Shown: piece by piece, positions 58,636 to 64,000 of the stretch
How the letters are laid out: the number at the start of each line of letters is the position of its first letter
Position numbering within the stretch: position 1 is the first letter of the stretch
Source of the DNA: Comamonadaceae bacterium
Lineage (GTDB): Bacteria > Pseudomonadota > Gammaproteobacteria > Burkholderiales > Burkholderiaceae_C
NCBI GenBank assembly: GCA_004144865.1
Contig: SEAY01000008.1
Location: forward strand, 1 to 64,000
DNA length: 64,000 nt
Reading direction: 5' to 3'
Made by a program: the position numbers and the translations under genes
Notes under the pieces: generated by a model
Database searches by the model: none
What the model was told of the DNA's origin: nothing
Seen by the model: only the letters and a program-made list of their open reading frames with translations

Positions 58636-59257
58636 GCGGCGCTGCCCGGCCGGTGGCGGCGGCACCCAGGGCCGCCCAGAACAAGCCCACCAGCAGGCCG
58701 CCGGCCACGTCCGATGCGTGGTGCAGGCCGAGCAGCATGCGACTGAAACCCACGCCTGCGATCAGCACCGCGGCGGCAGCCCACAGGGCCATGCGCCCGC
58801 CGCGACGGTGCACACGCTGCGCGAAGGCATACGCCAGGAAGGCATAGGCGACCATCGCTGCCGTGGCATGGCTGCTCGGGAACGAGGGGGACGAGGCCGC
58901 GATGCCTTCGAGGAACGCGGGCCGGGCCCGGCCCACGAGGTGCTTGACGGCGAAGGTGGTCAGCCCGGCGCCGGCCAACGCCAGCCACAGACCTGAGGCC
59001 AGCCGGCGCTGGCCCCGCAGCAGGAGGAAGGCGGTCGCGACCAGCGCCGCGGACACGACCCAGTTGCCGGTGCCCAGCCGCGTGAATGCCCCGAAGAACG
59101 CCAGGAGCGGCGCGCTGCGCAGCGGCGCCAGCAGCGCGTTGGCTGCGGCATCCGCGCCGCCCAGCCCGCCCGTGACCAGCTGGAGCAGCAGTGCGGCAAA
59201 CAAGGCTGCGGCGATGCAGGCCAGCACCAGGGGCGGGCGGAAGGAAGGCGTGGACAT
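58490..59257 (-). CDS. PAP2-family membrane phosphatase
   Basis: An inner-membrane phosphatase acting on phospholipids or undecaprenyl diphosphate. The PAP2 motifs are complete: KHLVGRARP, PSFPSSHATAAM and SRMLLGLHHASDV. Five to six hydrophobic segments precede and follow. From the ATG at 59257 the frame ends at 58490, giving about 255 residues, of which the last 50 (Pro, Ser, Ala and Gly rich) are read antisense to the small exported protein at 58141. The functional domain ends near residue 205, so the tail is either a real overlap or a lost stop codon. No partner lipid gene lies beside it. Confidence 0.85.
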   Translation of the reverse strand: MSTPSFRPPLVLACIAAALFAALLLQLVTGGLGGADAAANALLAPLRSAPLLAFFGAFTRLGTGNWVVSAALVATAFLLLRGQRRLASGLWLALAGAGLTTFAVKHLVGRARPAFLEGIAASSPSFPSSHATAAMVAYAFLAYAFAQRVHRRGGRMALWAAAAVLIAGVGFSRMLLGLHHASDVAGGLLVGLFWAALGAAATGRAAPPRSASPPRSAGGPAGLAFAPATHSPGAGTSDASHSARPAPSHPAPAGG

Positions 59258-59356
59258 GCAGGGTGGAGGGGTTGGCAGCCGGGAAGCAGCCAGTCTCGAA
59301 CCCAAAAATTAAATCTTCATGAAGGGCGGGCGCGAGGCGCCCGCCAGCCGGCGCGC

Positions 59357-60826
59357 TCAGCCCCAGAACGGGCGCGCCTTGCGGGCCGTCTTGCGGCAGG
59401 CCTCTTCGCACTCCACGGCCAGCGCTTCCTCGCGCGCGGCCAGCCAGCCCACCGCGAACCAGGCTGCCGGCTCCTCGGCCGCGCGCTCGCGGAATAGCGC
59501 CGCGCCCGCTACCGCGTCCTGGTAGTGGCCCAGGGCGTCCTGCAGGGTCTTGAGGGCCCGCACGTAGTCGTCCACCTCGCCAGCGTCGTACAGGGGCGCC
59601 GCCAGTTCGCCGAGGTAGCGCAGGCGCTTGAGGCGCTTGCGCAGCGCATGCCGCTCTTCCTGGGGCAGGGCCTCGAAGTGCCGGCCGCCGCGCGTGACCC
59701 GGCGGTGCAGCTTGTCCAGCCGCGCATCGACGGCCTTGCGTGCGGCCTTCAGGCCGCCGTGCTCCTGCGCCGCCGCGCCGCGCAGTTCCTGGACGTGCGC
59801 CACCAGCTGCAGCAAGGCCGCCTGGAAGGCCACCGCGCGCACCGCGGCCGCCACGTCGGGCAGCGCGGGGGTCCACCGGGGCGCGGGGCAGCCGGCTGCG
59901 GCCAGCGCCTCTTGCAGCGCAGGCAACAGCGTGGAGCGGTCGCGGTGCGCTCCCAGCACGGAGAAGAGGTCCTTCAGCGCCGGCTCCACGCCGGCGTCGA
60001 GCGCTTGCGTGTCGCCCAGCGCATCGCGCTCGCGCAGCGCGGTGCGCAGTCGGCGCAACCCCACGCGCAGCTGGTGGATGTGCGCATCGCCGCCACTGCC
60101 TGCGGCCAGCTCCCGCGCGTTGCCCAGCACCTGCGCGAGCGCGGAATCGAGGATGGCGGCGACGAGCGCCTTCGGCGTATCGCCTCCCTGCACGGGCGCT
60201 GCCTGCACCGCGGGGGGCGGTTCCTCTCCATGGGCGAGGCGGCGCGCTGCCTGCGACTTGGACAGCGGGTCCAGCCAGAGGCCGTGCTTCTCGCACCAGC
60301 GCTGCGCGAGTTCCGCTGCCGCGGCGGGGCTGCCCTGCTTGAGTTCGAATTCGATCTCCAGCACCGGGCGCTCGGCGCCGCCGGCGAGCAGGCGGCCGCG
60401 GTCGAAGGCGATCTCCACCGCGGCGCTGCCCGCATCCACGCAGCGGGCGAGTCGCGTGACGTCGGTCTCGAACGCGCACTGCAGCTCGCCACCGGCGCGG
60501 GCGAGCGCCTTGCGCAGGGCCTTGCCCACGGGCGTGCCCTCGTGCAGTTCCGGCCTCGGGGGCCGGTCCTCGCCGCCGGCGTCCATGGCTACCTCGTGCT
60601 CCAGGCGTTCGAACCCGGTGCCGCCCGGCCCCTTGGCGGCCTGCACCCAGGCGTCACCTTCCTGCCGCAGGCGCAGCACGAGGGCCGCGCGCGCCAGCGC
60701 TTCATCGGGCGTGTCGAAGTAGCGCGCGCGCAAGCGGGTCTCCTTCACCTTGCCGCGGCGCACGGCGGTCTCGACCGCGCCGGCGCGATCGGCGGGTACC
60801 TGCAGCTTCAGCTCGAATTCGGACAT
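59357..60826 (-). CDS. CYTH and CHAD domain protein
   Basis: A 489-residue cytoplasmic protein with an N-terminal CYTH domain (about 1-200) and a C-terminal CHAD domain (about 220-485). The CYTH signature ExExK is EFELK at 3-7, and the RARYFDTP and VEIAFDRGRL strands continue the triphosphate tunnel. CHAD has the expected His-rich helices (HIHQLRVGLRRLRTALRERD and ALRKRLKRLRYL). CYTH enzymes of this form hydrolyse inorganic triphosphate; CHAD domains bind polyphosphate. The ATG at 60826 begins directly at the domain. A GTG nine bases upstream is in frame. No polyphosphate kinase lies nearby. Confidence 0.93.
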   Translation of the reverse strand: MSEFELKLQVPADRAGAVETAVRRGKVKETRLRARYFDTPDEALARAALVLRLRQEGDAWVQAAKGPGGTGFERLEHEVAMDAGGEDRPPRPELHEGTPVGKALRKALARAGGELQCAFETDVTRLARCVDAGSAAVEIAFDRGRLLAGGAERPVLEIEFELKQGSPAAAAELAQRWCEKHGLWLDPLSKSQAARRLAHGEEPPPAVQAAPVQGGDTPKALVAAILDSALAQVLGNARELAAGSGGDAHIHQLRVGLRRLRTALRERDALGDTQALDAGVEPALKDLFSVLGAHRDRSTLLPALQEALAAAGCPAPRWTPALPDVAAAVRAVAFQAALLQLVAHVQELRGAAAQEHGGLKAARKAVDARLDKLHRRVTRGGRHFEALPQEERHALRKRLKRLRYLGELAAPLYDAGEVDDYVRALKTLQDALGHYQDAVAGAALFRERAAEEPAAWFAVGWLAAREEALAVECEEACRKTARKARPFWG

Positions 60827-60901
60827 GCGGGACACCAGGATTGGGGTGGACGGCGCGGTGGCCGCAAGTTGGCATTTTCATGACGAAACGATGGCAGCCT
60901 C

Positions 60902-61948
60902 GTGACAGGCGCATCCACTAAGCTGGACGGCGTGCGAACGAAGCCGCTGCCCGAACTCGAGGAACTGGAGCGCGTCATCGAACTCGGCGGCGCCCACCTC
61001 CAATGCGAGGTGGCCTGCGAGGTGATGGCGGGCGGAACGCTGCCCGTCCATGCGATCTCGCTCGGCAATCCCGATCCGTCCTTGCCCGCCGTCGGCTTCT
61101 TCGGCGGCGTGCACGGGCTGGAGCGCATAGGCGCCCGCGTGGTCACGGCCTACCTGCACCACCTCGTCAGCCGGTTGGCCTGGGACGCGTCCCTGCGGCA
61201 GTTGCTGGAACAGGTGCGGCTGCTCTTCATGCCCCTGGTGAACCCGGGTGGCATGGCGCTCGACACGCGCGCCAATCCGGCCGGTGTCGACCTCATGCGC
61301 AATGCGCCGGTCGAAGCGCGCGAGCGGGCGCTGTGGCTCATCGGCGGCCAGCGCATCAGCCGGGCGCTGCCCTGGTACCGCGGACCCCATGGCGCGCCCA
61401 TGGAGGCGGAGAGCACCGCGCTGTGCGAGCGCGTGGTGCGCGAACTGCACGGCCGCCCGTTCAGCATGGCGCTGGATTGCCACTCCGGCTTCGGCATGCG
61501 CGACCGCCTGTGGTTTCCCTTCGCGCACCGCAGCGCGCCGATGGAGTCGCTGCCGGAACTGCATGCGCTGCACGAGATCTTCACCGGCAGCCACGTGCAC
61601 CACGACTACGTGATCGAGCCGCAGAGCCGCCAGTACCTGGCGCATGGCGACCTGTGGGACCACCTCGTCCTGACCGCGCCGCGGCAGGGCGTGTTCCTGC
61701 CGCTGACGCTGGAGATGGGCTCGTGGCTGTGGGTGAAGAAGAACCCGCGGCAGCTGTTCTCGCGCGTCGGGATCTTCAATCCGCTGATCGCGCACCGCGA
61801 GCAGCGGGTGCTGCGCCGCCACCTCCCGCTGCTCGACTTCGCGTTGCGCGCCGCCGCCGGCCACAGGCTGTGGCTGCCGCAGGGCGAGCAACGGGAGGTC
61901 CACCGCCGGCGCGGACTGGCCCTTTGGTACCGCGGGCTGGACGCATGA
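60902..61948 (+). CDS. M14/AstE-AspA-like metallohydrolase
   Basis: A 348-residue zinc hydrolase of the succinylglutamate desuccinylase/aspartoacylase or M14 class. The metal ligands are suggested by GGVHGLERIGA (HxxE) and LDCHSGFG; PLVNPGGMALDTRANP and VDLMRNAP are typical of the M14 DUF2817 group. It starts with GTG at 60902, divergent from the CYTH-CHAD gene with a 75-base gap. The stop overlaps the alpha/beta hydrolase start by four bases. The substrate is unknown; the M14 class acts on peptide or N-acyl bonds. Confidence 0.82.
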   Translation: MTGASTKLDGVRTKPLPELEELERVIELGGAHLQCEVACEVMAGGTLPVHAISLGNPDPSLPAVGFFGGVHGLERIGARVVTAYLHHLVSRLAWDASLRQLLEQVRLLFMPLVNPGGMALDTRANPAGVDLMRNAPVEARERALWLIGGQRISRALPWYRGPHGAPMEAESTALCERVVRELHGRPFSMALDCHSGFGMRDRLWFPFAHRSAPMESLPELHALHEIFTGSHVHHDYVIEPQSRQYLAHGDLWDHLVLTAPRQGVFLPLTLEMGSWLWVKKNPRQLFSRVGIFNPLIAHREQRVLRRHLPLLDFALRAAAGHRLWLPQGEQREVHRRRGLALWYRGLDA

Positions 61949-62739
61949 CCACCTGGGTGCTGCTGCGCGGGCTGGCGCGCGAATCGCGCCACTGGGGCGA
62001 ATTCCCGCGGCTGCTGCAGCAGGCCCTGCCGGCCGGCGACGAGGTGCTCGCGCTGGACCTACCCGGCAACGGCAGCCGCTGGCGCGAACGCTCCCCGGCG
62101 AGCGTGGAAGCGCTGGCGGAGGCCGCGCGCGCCGAATGGCAGCGGCGCGGCGCGCCCGGGCCGGTGGTGCTCGTGGCGCTGTCGCTGGGCGGGATGGTCG
62201 CGCTCCAATGGGCGATGCGCCACACGGCGGAGGTGCGCGGCTGCGTGCTCGTCAACAGCAGCCTGCGCGGCCTCGCGATGCCGTGGCAGCGCCTGCGTCC
62301 GCGCGCGCTGGCCGAACTCCTGTTCGTCGCGCTGCGCGGCGATGCGCACGCACGCGAGCGGCGCGTCCTGCGGCTGACCAGCAACTATCCGGTGTGCGAT
62401 GCGACCGCCGAGGACTGGACGGCCCACGCGCGCAGCGCCCCCGTGTCGCGCGCGAACATGCTGCGCCAGCTGCTTGCCGCGGCACGCTTCCGGGCGCCGC
62501 GGGCCGCGCCCCCCGTGCCGTTGCTGCTGCTGGCGTCCACGCAGGACCGCCTGGCTTCCGTGCTGTGCTCGCGTGCGATGGCGCGTGCGTGGCAGGCGCC
62601 GCTGGTGGAACACCCGACCGCGGGGCACGACCTGGCGCTCGACGAGCCCGCCTGGTTCGCGCGGCAGGTTGCGCAATGGGCCGTGCCACCCGCCGGGGCT
62701 TCCGCGCCACGTCACGAATTCGCCATGAAACTGCAATGA
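61945..62739 (+). CDS. Alpha/beta hydrolase
   Basis: A 264-residue alpha/beta-hydrolase-fold protein. It starts TTWVLLRGLARESRHWGEF (the HG oxyanion dipeptide appears as RG), has the nucleophile elbow VALSLGGMVALQW (Ser at about 78), SNYPVC in the cap and a late TAGHDLALDEP with the catalytic His. The substrate is unknown. It overlaps the upstream M14-like gene (ATGA) and lies 51 bases before olsB. The replacement of HG by RG at the start is odd for the family and could affect activity. Confidence 0.8.
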   Translation: MTTWVLLRGLARESRHWGEFPRLLQQALPAGDEVLALDLPGNGSRWRERSPASVEALAEAARAEWQRRGAPGPVVLVALSLGGMVALQWAMRHTAEVRGCVLVNSSLRGLAMPWQRLRPRALAELLFVALRGDAHARERRVLRLTSNYPVCDATAEDWTAHARSAPVSRANMLRQLLAAARFRAPRAAPPVPLLLLASTQDRLASVLCSRAMARAWQAPLVEHPTAGHDLALDEPAWFARQVAQWAVPPAGASAPRHEFAMKLQ

Positions 62740-62790
62740 ACGGGTCATAGGTGTCCGGAACACTGCCGTGCATCCCTCGCAGGAGAGTGC

Positions 62791-63621
62791 ATGAACGAGC
62801 TGCCGATCCCGACCTTGCCCCTGTCGCCCGACCGACTGCCCCGGGGGTCGCTTCACCGCCCGCAGACTGCTGCGGCAACTGAGGAGGGTGCTGCTGGCGG
62901 CATCTCCATTGCGTGGGCCCGCCACCTGGACGAAGTCCGGGAAGCGCAGCGCCTGAGATACGCCGTCTTCTGCGGCGAGATGGGCGCACGGATCGAAACG
63001 GCGCTCCCGGGCCACGACGTGGACCTGTTCGACGACTACTGCGAGCACCTGCTGGTGCGCGAGCGCGCCACCCAACAGGTGATCGGCACCTACCGCGTGC
63101 TCACCCCGGCGCAGGCGGGGCGCATCGGCAGTTTCTACAGCGACACCGAATTCGACCTCTGGCGCCTGCGCCAGGTGCGCGAACGCATGGTGGAACTGGG
63201 CCGCAGCTGCGTGCATCCGGACCATCGCCAGGGCGGCGTGATCCTGGCGCTGTGGACGGCGCTCTGCGGCTTCATGCAGCGCAACGGCCTCGACGTGATG
63301 ATCGGCTGCGCCAGCATCCCGATGCTGCACAACGGCATGGTCAGCGGCGACATGGCGGCCAGCGTCTGGCGCCAGCTGCGCGAGACGCACCTGTCGCCCA
63401 TCGAGTTCCAGGTCACGCCCCGCCTGCCGCTGCCGGTGGAGCAGCTCGACGGATCGCTGGCCGTCGAGCCGCCGGCGCTGATCAAGGGCTACCTGCGGCT
63501 GGGCGCGAAGGTGCTCGGGCCGCCGGCCTGGGACCCCGACTTCAACACCGCGGACCTGCCGATGATGATGCGCATCCAGGACATGCCGGCCCGCTACCGC
63601 AAGCACTTCCTGGGGGCCTGA
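62791..63621 (+). CDS. olsB: OlsB-like GNAT-fold N-acyltransferase
   Basis: A 276-residue protein of the GNAT class that transfers a 3-hydroxyacyl group to ornithine (OlsB), the first step of ornithine lipid synthesis. The pattern AQRLRYAVFCGEMGARI, DLFDDYCEHLLVRE, VIGTYRVLTP, ELGRSCVHPDHR and IGCASIPMLH is that of the hemolysin-like GNAT acyltransferases. The first 35 residues are a disordered, Pro-rich extension. AGGAGAG precedes the ATG. The second enzyme, OlsA, is not in the window, so this may act with a gene beyond 64 kb. The one-base overlap (TGATG) with the next gene suggests joint function. Confidence 0.85.
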   Translation: MNELPIPTLPLSPDRLPRGSLHRPQTAAATEEGAAGGISIAWARHLDEVREAQRLRYAVFCGEMGARIETALPGHDVDLFDDYCEHLLVRERATQQVIGTYRVLTPAQAGRIGSFYSDTEFDLWRLRQVRERMVELGRSCVHPDHRQGGVILALWTALCGFMQRNGLDVMIGCASIPMLHNGMVSGDMAASVWRQLRETHLSPIEFQVTPRLPLPVEQLDGSLAVEPPALIKGYLRLGAKVLGPPAWDPDFNTADLPMMMRIQDMPARYRKHFLGA

Positions 63622-64000
63622 TGCGCACGACGTTCGACGCCCTCGGTTCCCTCCTTGCCGGCTTCGACGTCCCCGCTGCGGACGACGACACCGCGTCCCA
63701 GCGCCGCAGCTACCGCAGCATCTTCATTTCCGACCTGCACCTCGGCACGGCCGGCTGCCAGGCCGGGCCGCTGCTGGAGTTCCTGAAGGCACACCCCAGC
63801 GACCACCTGTACCTCGTCGGCGACATCATCGACGGCTGGCAGCTGCGCAAGCGCTGGTACTGGCCGCAGTCGCACAACGACGTGGTGCAGAAGCTGCTGC
63901 GGCGCGCGCGCAAGGGCTGCCGCGTGGTGTACGTGCCCGGCAACCACGACGAGTTCGCGCGCCAGTTCGCCGGCCACCGCTTCGGCGGCATCGAGGTCGC
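63621..64000 (+). CDS. LpxH-like metallophosphoesterase, 3' end cut by window
   Basis: The first 126 codons of a calcineurin-like phosphoesterase, running off the window. The motifs FISDLHLG (Asp38, His40), LVGDIIDGW and PGNHDEF are visible. The tight match around RKRWYWPQSHNDVVQKLL suggests the UDP-2,3-diacylglucosamine diphosphatase group (LpxH or a relative), which makes lipid X. It follows olsB with a one-base overlap, a pairing seen in other Burkholderiales, in which this copy may serve a different lipid than lipid A. The name is tentative because the C-terminal half is missing. Confidence 0.85.
   Translation, partial: MRTTFDALGSLLAGFDVPAADDDTASQRRSYRSIFISDLHLGTAGCQAGPLLEFLKAHPSDHLYLVGDIIDGWQLRKRWYWPQSHNDVVQKLLRRARKGCRVVYVPGNHDEFARQFAGHRFGGIEV

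Overview
The window is a stretch of chromosome from a very GC-rich beta-proteobacterium, most likely a member of the Burkholderiales, family Comamonadaceae (Ramlibacter/Variovorax-like). This placement is inference from gene order, protein character and the strong G/C preference at third codon positions. I see no phage, plasmid, insertion sequence, CRISPR array or toxin system; nearly all of the DNA is core chromosomal coding sequence on both strands. The accessory content consists of several families of short dispersed palindromes (REP-like) and a duplicated tRNA fragment.

Layout. 1-5.6 kb: end of an MFS transporter, an orphan membrane sensor kinase with two PAS domains, serB, a repeat-rich gap and a CbiM-like membrane protein. 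5.6-10.3 kb: mfd, divergent from the isoprenoid pair ispD-ispF. 10.3-13 kb: REP cluster and an EnvZ/OmpR-type two-component system. 13-16.8 kb: a small secreted protein, a SIMPL protein, a lipid kinase coupled to a metallophosphoesterase, and 3-hydroxybutyrate dehydrogenase. 16.8-20.1 kb: alpha/beta hydrolase overlapping relA, then tRNA-Val(GAC). 20.1-26.2 kb: CNNM/CorC-type membrane protein, phaR, rimO, tRNA-Leu(CAG) with an extra tRNA 3' fragment, and rnr. 26.2-31.1 kb: an SDR enzyme, nnrD/E-type NAD(P)HX repair protein, D-amino-acid dehydrogenase and an amidase.

31-46.4 kb is the long conserved translation/envelope cluster rpsB-tsf-pyrH-frr-uppS-cdsA-dxr-rseP-bamA-skp-lpxD-fabZ-lpxA-lpxB-rnhB-SpoU methyltransferase, many members overlapping by 1-4 bases. 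It couples ribosome assembly, undecaprenyl and phospholipid precursors, outer-membrane protein assembly and lipid A synthesis. 46.4-58 kb: carA-carB-greA-DUF4149, divergent yhbY and rlmE, ftsH, folP-glmM-MOSC. 58-64 kb: a small secreted protein, a PAP2 phosphatase, a CYTH-CHAD protein, and a run of an M14-like hydrolase, an alpha/beta hydrolase, an OlsB-like acyltransferase and the start of an LpxH-like phosphoesterase.

I did not find a clearly new biological system. The most unusual signals are non-coding: a long imperfect hairpin whose right arm abuts the uppS start codon; a 34-base exact copy of the tRNA-Leu 3' end forming a hairpin in front of tandem terminators; dispersed repeats that have supplied the stop codon or C-terminus of at least four genes; a tRNA-Leu promoter lying inside the first codons of rnr; and a perfect 27-base inverted repeat between two convergent genes.
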